DNA of 64,000 nucleotides from Paraburkholderia hiiakae (GTDB taxonomy: Bacteria > Pseudomonadota > Gammaproteobacteria > Burkholderiales > Burkholderiaceae): the NCBI RefSeq assembly GCF_904848665.1, contig NZ_CAJHCQ010000001.1:1-64000 (forward strand), read 5' to 3'. Positions 46,144-55,606 of this stretch are shown here, piece by piece; position 1 is the stretch's first letter, and each line of letters begins with the position of its first letter. The position numbers and the translations under genes were made by a program. Below the pieces are notes generated by a model. The model had not been told where the DNA came from. It did not search any database and saw only the letters and a program-made list of their open reading frames with translations.

Positions 46144-46797
46144 TTATGCCGACTGGGTCGGCAGTTCGGCGAGGATCGTCGACGAGGCGGACACCTTCTC
46201 GCCAATCGACACACGCGGGCGGCTGCCCACAGGCAGGTAGACGTCGACGCGCGAGCCGAAGCGGATGAAGCCATAGCGCTGGCCCCGCGAAAGCGGCTCG
46301 CCGGCGCGCACGTAGCAGAGAATGCGGCGCGCGATGAGGCCCGCGATCTGCACCGAGGTGACGGTCGTGCCGTCCGCCATCGTCAGGACGACGGCATTAC
46401 GCTCGTTCTCGGTCGAAGCCTTGTCGATGGCGGCGTTCAGATACGCGCCCGGGAAGTACTCGACCTTGGCGACGGCGCCATCCACAGGCGAACGTTGCGA
46501 GTGGACGTTGAAGACGTTCATGAACACGCTGATCTTGAGCGCTTCACGGTTTGCATACGGGTCATGCGCGGTTTCCACGGCGACGATGCGGCCGTCAGCC
46601 GGGCAGAGCACGGCGTTGGCCTGGCTCGGGATCGGGCGCGGCGGGTCGCGGAAGAACTGAACGACGAAGATCAGGATCAGCCAGAAGGGCCATGCGAGTC
46701 CGAAGCCTGCGACCGCATGGATCAAGAGCGCCACGACGGCCGCAATGGCGATGAACGGCCAGCCTTCGCGCGCGATGATCGGATGGGGGTAATTCAT
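46144..46797 (-). CDS. psd: Phosphatidylserine decarboxylase (short form)
   Basis: A 217-residue enzyme of the short Psd class that converts phosphatidylserine to phosphatidylethanolamine. Self-cleavage at the Gly-Ser of RFGSRVDVY (about residue 185) generates the pyruvoyl group. An N-terminal hydrophobic stretch (about 16-47) anchors it to the inner membrane. ATG 46797 gives the family length. It follows the ilvC terminator, so it probably starts its own transcript, and is 12 bases before pssA. Confidence 0.95.
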   Translation of the reverse strand: MNYPHPIIAREGWPFIAIAAVVALLIHAVAGFGLAWPFWLILIFVVQFFRDPPRPIPSQANAVLCPADGRIVAVETAHDPYANREALKISVFMNVFNVHSQRSPVDGAVAKVEYFPGAYLNAAIDKASTENERNAVVLTMADGTTVTSVQIAGLIARRILCYVRAGEPLSRGQRYGFIRFGSRVDVYLPVGSRPRVSIGEKVSASSTILAELPTQSA

Positions 46798-46834
46798 GGT
46801 GGCTTCGCTGTTATTTTGAAAACCGTAGGATAGC

Positions 46835-46875
46835 AAAAGCCGCCCAGGGTTCATCCCACCTGGGCGGCTTTTTCG
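46835..46875. terminator. Terminator between ilvC and psd
   Basis: AAAGCCGCCCAGG pairs with CCTGGGCGGCTTT around a loop of about ten bases, flanked by A4 and T5. Read on the minus strand it follows ilvC and ends in TTTTGC; the plus-strand direction has no upstream gene. Confidence 0.85.
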
Positions 46876-46945
46876 GGTCTGACTCAGATCAAACTGCTGC
46901 GCGACGGTACAAAACCGCACGCGCAATCAGATTTGAACCGTCAGA

Positions 46946-48001
<1,056 letters not shown>

Positions 48002-48078
48002 CTATTAGCTTTTGCTGCGCCGGATGCGGTTGAAAACGCATCCGGACAAGTTCCGGTGCAAGATCGACTGTGGTCGGG

Positions 48079-48570
48079 TCACACCTTCAGAATGCGCTCT
48101 CCGCGCCCAATGCCCGAGCCGCCCGTACGGACGGTTTCGAGAATTGCGGTCGCATCGATCGCTTCGATGAACGCGTCGAGCTTGTCGCTCGCGCCCGTCA
48201 GTTCGATCGTGTAGGTCTTTTCGGTGACGTCAATGATACGGCCACGGAAAATATCCGCCATCCGCTTCATCTCCTCACGTTCCTTGCCGACCGCCCTTAC
48301 CTTGATCAGCATCAGCTCGCGCTCGATGTGGGCGCCCTCGGTAAGGTCGACCACTTTCACCACCTCGATCAGGCGGTTCAGATGCTTCGTGATCTGTTCG
48401 ATCACGTCGTCCGAGCCAATGGAAACGATGGTCATGCGCGACAGCGAACGGTCTTCGGTCGGCGCCACCGTCAAGGTTTCAATGTTGTAGCCGCGTGCGG
48501 AGAAGAGGCCGACGACGCGCGAGAGCGCGCCCGGCTCGTTTTCCAGCAGAACGGAAATAATGTGTCTCAT
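48079..48570 (-). CDS. ilvH: Acetolactate synthase small (regulatory) subunit
   Basis: A 163-residue regulatory subunit. The N-terminal ACT domain (HIISVLLENEPGALSRVVGL, about residues 3-22) binds valine for feedback inhibition, and the C-terminal domain contacts the catalytic subunit. It is the normal length and follows the large-subunit gene by 114 bases. Confidence 0.97.
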   Translation of the reverse strand: MRHIISVLLENEPGALSRVVGLFSARGYNIETLTVAPTEDRSLSRMTIVSIGSDDVIEQITKHLNRLIEVVKVVDLTEGAHIERELMLIKVRAVGKEREEMKRMADIFRGRIIDVTEKTYTIELTGASDKLDAFIEAIDATAILETVRTGGSGIGRGERILKV

Positions 48571-48624
48571 GATGTGATCCGCGATTTATCCAGGTGAGCG
48601 TGATGCCGCCCTTCCCCGCGAACT

Positions 48625-48649
48625 CGCGCGTCCGTTGTGTGGACGCGCG
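48625..48649. repeat. Intercistronic hairpin between ilvI and ilvH
   Basis: CGCGCGTCC (48625-48633) and GGACGCGCG (48641-48649) form a perfect 9-bp stem with a 7-base loop. There is no T-run. It probably stabilises or attenuates the ilv message between the two subunit genes. Confidence 0.55.
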
Positions 48650-48684
48650 CCGCGCGAAGTCGAAACGGCGCCGTTCAATAACCG

Positions 48685-50463
48685 TTACAGGTCTTCCGAG
48701 CCGAGCAGCATCTCGGTGATGCCCTTGCCGGCCTGTACCATCGGCCAGACGTTTTCGGAAGGGTCGGTCTGGAAATCGAGGAACACCGTGCGGTCCTTCA
48801 GGCGCAGCGCTTCCTTGAGCGCCGGCTCGACGTCCGCCGTCTTTTCGATCCGCATGCCTACGTGGCCATACGCTTCGGCGAGCTTCACGAAGTCAGGCAG
48901 CGCATCCATATAGGAATGCGAATAGCGCTTGCTGTATTCGATCTGCTGCCACTGGCGGACCATGCCGAGGTAGCGGTTGTTCAGCGAAATGATCTTCACG
49001 GGCGTGTCGTACTGCTTGCAGGTCGACAGCTCCTGAATGCACATCTGGATCGAGCCTTCGCCCGTGATGCACAGCACGTCGTCGTCGGGGTGCGCCATCT
49101 TCACGCCCATCGCCGCAGGCAGGCCGAAGCCCATCGTGCCGAGACCACCGGAGTTGATCCAGCGGCGCGGCTGGTTAAAGCGATAGAACTGCGCGGCCCA
49201 CATCTGGTGCTGGCCGACGTCCGAGCACACGAACGCGTTGCCGCCCGTGAGCTCCCACGCCTTTTCCACCACGTACTGCGGCTTGATGATGTCGCTCGAA
49301 CGGTCGAACTTCAGACAGTTCTTCTCGCGCCAGCCTTCGATGTCCTTCCACCAGTCGGCGAGCGCGGCCGTATCCGGGCCGTGCTCGGCGTGCTGAAGCT
49401 GCTCGATGAGTTCCTTGAGCACTTCCTTCACGTCGCCGACGATGGGGATATCGACCTTCACGCGCTTCGAGATCGAAGACGGGTCGATGTCGATGTGAAT
49501 GATCTTGCGCGGACGCGAGGCGAAGTGCGCCGGGTCGCCGATCACACGGTCGTCGAAGCGCGCACCGATCGCGATCAGCACGTCGCAGTGCTGCATCGCC
49601 ATGTTGGCTTCGTAGGTGCCGTGCATGCCGAGCATGCCGAGGAACTTGCGGTCGCTCGCGCGGTAACCGCCCAGACCCATCAGCGTGTTCGTGACCGGGT
49701 AGCCGAGCAGATCGGCGAACTGGTTCAGTTCGCGCGACGCATCCGCGAGGATGATGCCGCCGCCGGTGTAGATATACGGACGCTTGGCCGAGAGGAGCAG
49801 CGAAACCGCCTTGCGGATCTGCCCCGAGTGGCCCTTGGTGACCGGGTTGTACGAGCGCAGCGCGACGTTTTTGACCGGTTCATACGCGCACGGCGTCTTC
49901 GACACGTCCTTCGGAATGTCGATCAGCACGGGGCCCGGACGGCCGGTGCGCGCAATGTAGAAAGCTTTCTTGACGGTAGCGGCGAGGTCACGCACGTCCT
50001 TCACGAGGAAGTTGTGCTTCACGCAGGGACGCGTGATGCCGACCGTATCGCACTCCTGGAAGGCGTCTTGACCAATCGCGGCGGTAGGCACCTGGCCGCT
50101 GATGATCACCATCGGGATCGAGTCCATGTAGGCCGTCGCGATGCCCGTCACCGCATTGGTGACGCCAGGTCCCGAGGTCACGAGGCATACGCCGACATTG
50201 CCGGTCGAACGCGCGTAGGCGTCGGCCGCATGCACGGCTGCCTGTTCGTGGCGCACGAGAACGTGCTGGATTTTGTCCTGCTTGTACAGCTCGTCGTAAA
50301 TGTAGAGCACCGAGCCGCCGGGATAGCCCCAGATGAATTCGACCTGCTCGTCGGCGAGCGCCTTCATCAGCACGGTTCCGCCGATAGAGGTAGCAGCTTG
50401 AGGGTCAGATTCTTGCGAAGGGGGGACCGACGTGGAGAATTCCGCGCTGGGCATATTCATCAT
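48685..50463 (-). CDS. ilvI: Acetolactate synthase large (catalytic) subunit
   Basis: A 592-residue ThDP-dependent enzyme that forms acetolactate or acetohydroxybutyrate. The catalytic Glu lies in VRHEQAAVHAADAYAR (about residue 73), and the ThDP-binding GEGSIQMCIQEL...SLNN lies near residues 472-500. The first residues (up to about 27) are a Ser/Pro-rich leader-like extension. Two ATG codons lie side by side at 50463 and 50460, with AAAGG upstream. The first overlaps the stop codon of an upstream 36-codon ORF. First of the ilvI-ilvH-ilvC operon. Confidence 0.96.
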   Translation of the reverse strand: MMNMPSAEFSTSVPPSQESDPQAATSIGGTVLMKALADEQVEFIWGYPGGSVLYIYDELYKQDKIQHVLVRHEQAAVHAADAYARSTGNVGVCLVTSGPGVTNAVTGIATAYMDSIPMVIISGQVPTAAIGQDAFQECDTVGITRPCVKHNFLVKDVRDLAATVKKAFYIARTGRPGPVLIDIPKDVSKTPCAYEPVKNVALRSYNPVTKGHSGQIRKAVSLLLSAKRPYIYTGGGIILADASRELNQFADLLGYPVTNTLMGLGGYRASDRKFLGMLGMHGTYEANMAMQHCDVLIAIGARFDDRVIGDPAHFASRPRKIIHIDIDPSSISKRVKVDIPIVGDVKEVLKELIEQLQHAEHGPDTAALADWWKDIEGWREKNCLKFDRSSDIIKPQYVVEKAWELTGGNAFVCSDVGQHQMWAAQFYRFNQPRRWINSGGLGTMGFGLPAAMGVKMAHPDDDVLCITGEGSIQMCIQELSTCKQYDTPVKIISLNNRYLGMVRQWQQIEYSKRYSHSYMDALPDFVKLAEAYGHVGMRIEKTADVEPALKEALRLKDRTVFLDFQTDPSENVWPMVQAGKGITEMLLGSEDL

Positions 50464-50570
50464 TGACCTTTCGAATTTTCGGCAAAAAATTGATCGGGTG
50501 CTCTCTGCCGGGCTTGTGGCTCGGGTTCAAGCGGCGCGTCCAGTTGACAGATGAGCTTCTTGGGCCACAT
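50460..50570 (-). CDS. Candidate 36-residue ORF overlapping the ilvI start
   Basis: A short frame starting at ATG 50570 and ending with TGA (50460-50462) that overlaps the first ilvI ATG as ATGA. It begins M-W-P-K-K-L-I-C-Q-L-D and is rich in Pro, Gln and Glu. It lies wholly within the leader between the ilvI promoter and ilvI. There is no cluster of Ile, Val or Leu codons, so it is not a classical attenuator peptide. The stop-start overlap suggests translational coupling. Whether it is translated cannot be told from one genome. Confidence 0.4.
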   Translation of the reverse strand: MWPKKLICQLDAPLEPEPQARQRAPDQFFAENSKGQ

Positions 50571-50607
50571 CCGAATTGAGACAAGTCACTTATGTTGCGA
50601 ACCGTCG

Positions 50608-50636
50608 AAGATAGCGGCTCGATGCCTTCCGGTCAA
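50608..50636 (-). promoter_or_regulatory. Promoter of the ilvI-ilvH-ilvC operon
   Basis: On the minus strand TTGACC (50631-50636), exactly 17 bases, TATCTT (50608-50613). The predicted start near 50601 gives a leader of about 140 bases before ilvI, which contains the 36-codon ORF. Confidence 0.75.
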
Positions 50637-50857
50637 GCAATTATTGAGATAGCGGGCACGGACGTTGCGTCACTGCGCACGCCTCGCAGCGCCCGCCAGG
50701 GGCCGACAGGGAAGCCACCGAGGCATTTGCATCCATGTGCGAAACATTCTCACGGCCTTCCCGCTACCCTGCCGGCGCGAAAATTTGCTAGGATCCGCGA
50801 GTTTTACGACATTTTTCGAACGATTACGCGTACGCTGGCGGCGGCGCCCTGCAACGG
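50637..50857. other. Spacer between divergent ilvI and sigma-factor genes
   Basis: About 220 bases. A plus-strand extended -10 element, TGCTAGGAT (-10 box 50789-50794), could serve the sigma-factor gene, without a clear -35 box. Open frames here look like chance. I see nothing else. Confidence 0.4.
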
Positions 50858-51421
50858 ATGGCATCAGACAAGGAACTCGCCGACTTTCTGGCGGGCGTCG
50901 AAAGACGCGCGTTCAAGCAGACGGTCTACGCCGTAAGGGACGACGACGCCTCGCTCGACATCGTGCAGGACGCGATGATCAAGCTCGCGGAAAAATACGG
51001 AGACCGCCCGGCCGCAGAACTCCCCCTGCTCTTTCAGCGTATTTTGCAAAATACGATGCACGACTATTTTCGTCGGCAGAAAGTACGCAATACGTGGGTG
51101 AGCCTGTTTTCGTCGCTCGGCAACGCTGACGACGAGGAGTTCGACCTGCTCGAGACCTTCGAGGCCCAGCAGGGAACCGCCGGCGCCGAGAGTAGCGAGC
51201 AGCAGATCGAGCGCGCACAGGTACTCCAGATGATCGACGACGAAATCCAGAAATTACCGGCACGTCAACGGGAGGCGTTTCTGATGCGTTACTGGGAGGA
51301 TATGGATGTCGCCGAGACTGCCGCCGCAATGGGCTGCTCCGAAGGCAGCGTGAAAACGCACTGCTCCCGGGCCACCCACACGCTGGCGCAAGCGCTCAAG
51401 GCCAAAGGAATCACGCTATGA
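50858..51421 (+). CDS. ECF-type RNA polymerase sigma factor
   Basis: A 187-residue sigma-70 family protein with only regions 2 and 4. Region 2 includes LDIVQDAMIKLAEKYGD (about residues 33-49). Region 4 includes LPARQREAFLMRYWEDMDVAETAAAMGCSEGSVKTH (about 132-169) with its helix-turn-helix. It should direct RNA polymerase to a small stress or envelope regulon. The stop overlaps the ATG of the DUF3619 gene by four bases, the usual layout for a sigma/anti-sigma pair. Confidence 0.88.
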   Translation: MASDKELADFLAGVERRAFKQTVYAVRDDDASLDIVQDAMIKLAEKYGDRPAAELPLLFQRILQNTMHDYFRRQKVRNTWVSLFSSLGNADDEEFDLLETFEAQQGTAGAESSEQQIERAQVLQMIDDEIQKLPARQREAFLMRYWEDMDVAETAAAMGCSEGSVKTHCSRATHTLAQALKAKGITL

Positions 51422-51846
51422 GCTCCGCCCTCGAAAACAAAGAACTAGCGTTCGTGCGGGAGATGCGTCGTGCGCTCGACGAGAGCGCCGCCAACCTGCC
51501 CGCTGGTACCACTGCGCGGCTCGCCGCCGCACGCAAAAGCGCACTTGCCCACAAAAAGGCAGAGGTCGTGCTCGTGCGCGCACCGGCGCTCGCCGCGGCC
51601 GGCGTTGGCAGCCTGTCCGGCGCGCCTGCGCACCTGCCCGCGCGGCGCCGTTCAGCGTTCGCGCGCTTTGCGCTCGCCTGGCCGCTCGCGGCGCTCGTGG
51701 CGGGCCTCTTTGCCATCGCGTACTTCGAAGATCAGCAACGCACCGCTGAACTCGCCGATATCGACGCGGCCATGCTGAGCGACGACCTGCCGCTCACGGC
51801 CTACCTCGATCACGGGTTCAACGCGTATCTGACGCGCGCGCACTAA
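51418..51846 (+). CDS. DUF3619 family membrane protein, candidate anti-sigma factor
   Basis: A 142-residue protein I recognise as DUF3619. A soluble N-terminal part (1-83) is followed by one membrane helix (about 84-103, FALAWPLAALVAGLFAIAYF) and a short C-terminal part facing the periplasm. This topology, together with translational overlap with the sigma gene, is that of membrane anti-sigma factors. No zinc-binding His-x3-Cys-x2-Cys motif is visible, so it is not a ZAS-type protein. The anti-sigma role is inferred from layout alone. Confidence 0.72.
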   Translation: MSSALENKELAFVREMRRALDESAANLPAGTTARLAAARKSALAHKKAEVVLVRAPALAAAGVGSLSGAPAHLPARRRSAFARFALAWPLAALVAGLFAIAYFEDQQRTAELADIDAAMLSDDLPLTAYLDHGFNAYLTRAH

Positions 51847-51873
51847 GGAAAATCTGAGCAGGAGACTGACGGG

Positions 51874-52698
51874 GTGAGTTACAAGCGCGGCCTGGCCGTT
51901 GTCATTGGATCTGTGGTCGCGGCAGTCGTGTCGTATATGGCGACCTACCCGCGCTTTCACCCCGAGCCGACTGGCGAAAACACCGCTGGCACGGCCACTC
52001 AGGGGAAAGCGCCCTCGGTCGACAATTCGATCACGACCGCGTTCGCGCCGTTGCCCGGCCAGTCCGACCCGCTCGCGTGGGTGCATCTCAGTGAAGTCCA
52101 GCACGCGGCCCTCGCGCCGTTCGCCGTGGAATGGGATCGCTTCAGCGACGAGCGAAAACGCAAATGGCTGAAGATCGCCGCACGTTACCCAAAGATGTCA
52201 CCGGAAGCGCAGAAGCGTTTGCATGAGCGCATGGCGGAATGGGTCGGCATGACGCCGGAGCAACGGCGCGTCGCGCGCGAAAATTACCAGGTTTCCAAGG
52301 AATTGCCGGCGCAGGCGCGCCAGCGTGCCTGGAAGGCTTACCAGCAACTCCCCGAAGAGCAGAAAGAACGCCTTGCCGCGAGCGAGCACAAGCGCCGGCC
52401 CACCGTCGTGAGCGCCCCGCCCAGTGGCAACAAGAGCGAGATTCGCGATATCGAGCGCCTCGTCAACGAGCGCGATCACCGCGGCTCGCCGCATACGCCC
52501 GCGGGCGTCACCGGGGCATCGGGCGCGGCTGGCGCCAGCAGCACGGGCTCGGGTCTCGCGCCCGCAGCGCCCGGCGCGCCGAGCGAGCCGGCCGCTTCGT
52601 CGTTTGCGTCGGGCATTCCCGCTGCCGGCAGCTTCGTGCCCGCCACGCCGATTCCCGTCTCGCCCGCCGAAGCGCCCGCAGCGTTCAAGGGCTCCTGA
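51874..52698 (+). CDS. DUF3106 domain protein (GTG start)
   Basis: A 274-residue protein. A single N-terminal hydrophobic segment (about residues 7-24) is a signal anchor. The DUF3106 region (about 65-170) contains repeated short helical motifs of the form L-x-P-x2-x-E-W-x-R-F-S and YPKMSPEAQKRLHERMAEW, with the sense 'run after work on charged helices'. The last 90 residues are Ala/Pro/Gly/Ser-rich. The start is GTG 51874, preceded by AGGAGA. It is in one operon with the sigma factor, DUF3619 and RDD genes; the function is unknown. Confidence 0.75.
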   Translation: MSYKRGLAVVIGSVVAAVVSYMATYPRFHPEPTGENTAGTATQGKAPSVDNSITTAFAPLPGQSDPLAWVHLSEVQHAALAPFAVEWDRFSDERKRKWLKIAARYPKMSPEAQKRLHERMAEWVGMTPEQRRVARENYQVSKELPAQARQRAWKAYQQLPEEQKERLAASEHKRRPTVVSAPPSGNKSEIRDIERLVNERDHRGSPHTPAGVTGASGAAGASSTGSGLAPAAPGAPSEPAASSFASGIPAAGSFVPATPIPVSPAEAPAAFKGS

Positions 52699-52838
52699 AG
52701 CTTCCACCGGCGCTCGCGCTAACCTCGCGCGCACCCTCCGCACGCATCCTCGTTAACCCCGCCGCGGCGTTCCGGCCATTTCGTCGCGCGCGTTTTCGAG
52801 GTTATGCTTGGGCGTCCCGTCCCCGAACCGACGCCATC

Positions 52839-53387
52839 GTGTCCGAAAGCGCCCAAGCCGCCGCCCTGCCGTCCACCGTCGCCTTCCAGGTTGAATCTGC
52901 GCCCGTTTCGATTCGCCGCCGCCTCGCCGCGTTCGTCTACGAAAGTGTGCTGCTTTTCGGCGTCGTCTTCGCCGCCGGCCTCGCGTTCAGTCTCATCATG
53001 CAGCAGCGTAATGGCTACACCCATCACAACGCGATGGCGGTCTGGATCATCTTCGTAGCCGGCGCGTACTTCGTCGGCTTCTGGCACAAGGGCGGCCAGA
53101 CGCTGCCGATGAAGACCTGGCGCCTGCGCGTGGTCGGCCCGGACGGCAAGCCGCCCACGCTCGCACGGGCGACGTTGCGCTATCTCGCAGCGTGGCTGTG
53201 GTTTCTGCCGCCGCTCGTGCTGCACCCGCTGCTCAGTCTTTCGATTCCGCACACGCTCGCGCTCGAAGCCATCTGGTTCGTGATCTGGGCCGCAAGCGAG
53301 CGCTTCTCCCACGACAGGCAGTTTCTTCACGACCGCATTGCGGGCACGCGCATTGTCGCGATCACGCGACAATGCGCGACGGCGTAG
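52839..53387 (+). CDS. RDD family membrane protein
   Basis: A 182-residue membrane protein with the RDD fold. The first helix starts RRRLAAFVYESVLLFGVVFAAG, in which the Arg and later Glu stand where the family has R and D. Two or three further helices follow, plus a C-terminal FLHDRIAGTRIV segment typical of the family. The function is not established; some RDD proteins affect ion homeostasis. The start is GTG 52839; the frame is open far upstream but overlaps the DUF3106 gene. Confidence 0.78.
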   Translation: MSESAQAAALPSTVAFQVESAPVSIRRRLAAFVYESVLLFGVVFAAGLAFSLIMQQRNGYTHHNAMAVWIIFVAGAYFVGFWHKGGQTLPMKTWRLRVVGPDGKPPTLARATLRYLAAWLWFLPPLVLHPLLSLSIPHTLALEAIWFVIWAASERFSHDRQFLHDRIAGTRIVAITRQCATA

Positions 53388-53468
53388 CAGCCGCACCACC
53401 TTCCCTATCGCACCGAAAAAGCGTCTGCACGGCACAACCTGGGACTGCGTAACGAGACCTTCTCGTGA

Positions 53469-53502
53469 CTGTCATGTTGCCGTCACGGCAGCATGGCGCA
53501 AT
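53469..53502 (+). promoter_or_regulatory. Pho box promoter upstream of PlcP-like gene
   Basis: CTGTCAT (53469-53475), GTTG, CCGTCAC (53480-53486). This matches the PhoB-binding consensus (two CTGTCAY 7-mers four bases apart) at 13 of 14 positions. Ten bases further, at the distance seen in E. coli phoA and pstS, lies CGCAAT (53497-53502) as a poor but possible -10 box; TATTAC at 53508-53513 is an alternative. PhoB control under phosphate limitation is predicted. Confidence 0.75.
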
Positions 53503-53530
53503 GCGCGTATTACAACCTGCCGCGCGCGCC

Positions 53531-54493
53531 ATGGCCCAAAAGACGTCAGCGACCACCCTGTTCCGGCAGACCACCGGACGAGGCACCGACTCCGCCACGT
53601 TTCACCCGTCCCCCGGCGGAGCCACCTTTCCCGCCCCGCCCCTGCCGCCCTCGTCGATCGACGACGCCCCCACCACCGGCTCCCACGACGACGATCACCC
53701 CGACCCCACCCGCTACCGCACGATCTGGCTCTCCGATATCCATCTCGGCACGGGCGGCTGCCAGGCCTCGTATCTGCTCGATTTTCTGCGCCACAACGAG
53801 TCGGAGTATCTGTACCTCGTGGGCGACATCATCGACGGATGGCAGTTGAAGAAGGGCTGGTACTGGCCACAGGCGCACAACGACGTCGTGCAAAAAGTGC
53901 TGCGCAAGGCGCGCAAGGGCACCCAGGTCATCTACATTCCGGGCAACCACGACGAGAGCGCGCGCCAGTTCTGCAATCTCGCATTCGGGGACATCCACGT
54001 GCGCGAGGAAGCCTTTCACACGACGCTCAACGGCAAACGCCTGTGGGTCGTGCACGGCGATCTCTTCGACGGCGTGATCCAGCACGCCAAGTGGCTCGCC
54101 TATCTCGGCGACTCGGCCTACACGCTGATCCTCTTGCTCAACCGCTGGTTCAACCGCGTGCGCGCGAAGCTCGGCTTCCAGTACTGGTCGCTCTCGCAGT
54201 ACCTCAAGCATCAGGTGAAAAACGCGGTGAATTTCATCTCCTCGTTCGAGCGCGTGATGACCGACGAAGCGCGCCGCCGCGGCTGCGACGGCGTGGTCTG
54301 TGGCCACATCCACAAGGCCGAGATCCGTGACATCGACGGCATTCTGTACTGCAACGACGGTGACTGGGTGGAGAGCCTCACCGCACTCGTCGAGACGTTC
54401 GAGGGTGAGTTGCGCATCGTGTACTGGACCGTGATGCAAGCGCCGCCGCAAGCGCAGGCCTCCACCCGCAAGGCGCGCGTGAGCGCCGCTTGA
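53531..54493 (+). CDS. PlcP-like metallophosphoesterase (phospholipase C candidate; LpxH-related, COG2908)
   Basis: A 320-residue calcineurin-like phosphoesterase. The metal ligands are visible as D69/H71 (SDIHLGT), D99 (GDIIDGW), N139/H140 (GNHDE), H175 (VHGDLFD) and a C-terminal GHIH motif. It resembles the PlcP group, of which the Sinorhizobium enzyme cleaves phosphatidylcholine and phosphatidylethanolamine to diacylglycerol under phosphate starvation, more than LpxH itself (for example WPQAHNDVVQKVLRKARKGT and LKHQVKNAVNFIS). Residues 1-60 are low-complexity. ATG 53531 is chosen because earlier starts (53465, 53474, 53501) fall within the Pho box and promoter; no strong ribosome-binding site is seen. 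A glycosyltransferase and diacylglycerol kinase follow. Confidence 0.8.
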   Translation: MAQKTSATTLFRQTTGRGTDSATFHPSPGGATFPAPPLPPSSIDDAPTTGSHDDDHPDPTRYRTIWLSDIHLGTGGCQASYLLDFLRHNESEYLYLVGDIIDGWQLKKGWYWPQAHNDVVQKVLRKARKGTQVIYIPGNHDESARQFCNLAFGDIHVREEAFHTTLNGKRLWVVHGDLFDGVIQHAKWLAYLGDSAYTLILLLNRWFNRVRAKLGFQYWSLSQYLKHQVKNAVNFISSFERVMTDEARRRGCDGVVCGHIHKAEIRDIDGILYCNDGDWVESLTALVETFEGELRIVYWTVMQAPPQAQASTRKARVSAA

Positions 54494-54560
54494 GAAACGA
54501 CAACCGCTACGTAACTGCGGCCATAACCGCACTACGGAACAACGAGAGGGCCGACGACCG

Positions 54561-55592
54561 ATGAAAGTAATGATCGTGACCGATGCATGGGAGCCGCAGG
54601 TGAACGGCGTGGTTCGAACGCTGAAGAACACGACGCGCGAACTCATCGCGCTCGGGCATCAGGTCGAACTGCTCACGCCACTGGAGTTCCGCACGATACC
54701 GTGCCCCACGTATCCGGAAATCAAGCTCTCGCTGCTTCCGAAGCGGCATCTGCGCGATCGCGTCCGCGCATTCGGGCCCGATGCCATCCACATCGCGACC
54801 GAAGGTCCGCTCGGACTCGCCGCGCGCCGCTACGCGATCGACCACGACCTGCCGTTCACGACCGCTTATCACACGCGCTTTCCCGAGTATGTGCAGGCGC
54901 GCTTCGGCGTTCCGCTCTCCGTGACGTACCGTTTCCTGCGCTGGTTCCACAAGCCTTCGCTCGCGGTGATGGCGCCCACGCCCGTCGTGAAAACCGACCT
55001 CGAGAAGTTCGGCTTCACGAACGTCGTGCTGTGGACACGCGGCGTGGACCTCGACATCTTCCGGCCAATGGAGTCGAAGGTGCTCAACACGGCGCGCCCC
55101 ATCTTCCTCTATGTGGGCCGCGTGGCCGTGGAGAAGAACGTCGAGGCGTTTCTCAAGCTCGATCTGCCCGGCTCGAAGTGGGTGTGCGGCGAAGGCCCGG
55201 CGCTCGCCGAGCTGAAGTCGCGCTATCCCCAGGCGAATTACCTGGGTGTCCTGAGCCAGCCTGAACTCGCGAAGGTCTACGCCGCCGCCGACGTATTCGT
55301 GTTCCCGAGCCGCACCGACACCTTCGGTCTCGTGCTGCTCGAAGCGCTCGCATGCGGCACGCCGGTGGCCGCCTACCCGGTGACAGGCCCGATCGATGTG
55401 CTGGGCACGGGCGGCGCAGGCTCGATGAACGAAGACCTGCGTGAAGCGTGCCTCGAAGCGTTGAAGATCGAGCGCGCCGAGGCGCGCGCCTGGGCCGAGC
55501 GTTTCTCGTGGCGTGCGGCCTCCGAGCAATTCGCGGCACATCTGAAGCCGCACTCGCGTGCGACGATGGAGCCTTCCAGCGCCGCTGCCTGA
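54561..55592 (+). CDS. GT4-family glycosyltransferase (Agt/diacylglycerol glycosyltransferase-like)
   Basis: A 343-residue GT-B glycosyltransferase. The N-terminus VTDAWEPQVNGVVRTLKNT and the middle TAYHTRFPEYV and GRVAVEKNVEAFL segments resemble the Agt group, which transfers glucose or glucuronate to diacylglycerol in alpha-proteobacteria. The C-terminal sugar-nucleotide motif is TDTFGLVLLEALACG (about residues 254-268). It lies 67 bases after the PlcP-like gene. The role proposed is to glycosylate the diacylglycerol released from phospholipids, giving phosphorus-free membrane lipids. The acceptor and sugar are unproven, and mannosyl or other transfer is possible. Confidence 0.78.
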   Translation: MKVMIVTDAWEPQVNGVVRTLKNTTRELIALGHQVELLTPLEFRTIPCPTYPEIKLSLLPKRHLRDRVRAFGPDAIHIATEGPLGLAARRYAIDHDLPFTTAYHTRFPEYVQARFGVPLSVTYRFLRWFHKPSLAVMAPTPVVKTDLEKFGFTNVVLWTRGVDLDIFRPMESKVLNTARPIFLYVGRVAVEKNVEAFLKLDLPGSKWVCGEGPALAELKSRYPQANYLGVLSQPELAKVYAAADVFVFPSRTDTFGLVLLEALACGTPVAAYPVTGPIDVLGTGGAGSMNEDLREACLEALKIERAEARAWAERFSWRAASEQFAAHLKPHSRATMEPSSAAA

Positions 55593-55606
55593 GCACGAGG
55601 CCGGCC

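Noticed and set aside
50464-50607. A classical Ile/Val/Leu attenuator peptide before ilvI
   Set aside because: The only short frame in the leader (50460-50570) has no run of branched-chain codons and no intrinsic terminator follows it; reported instead as a coupled small ORF.
53531-54493. LpxH of lipid A synthesis
   Set aside because: The COG2908 fold is shared, but the conserved segments around the metal sites, the Pho box and the diacylglycerol-handling neighbours fit PlcP better. LpxH cannot be excluded without alignment.
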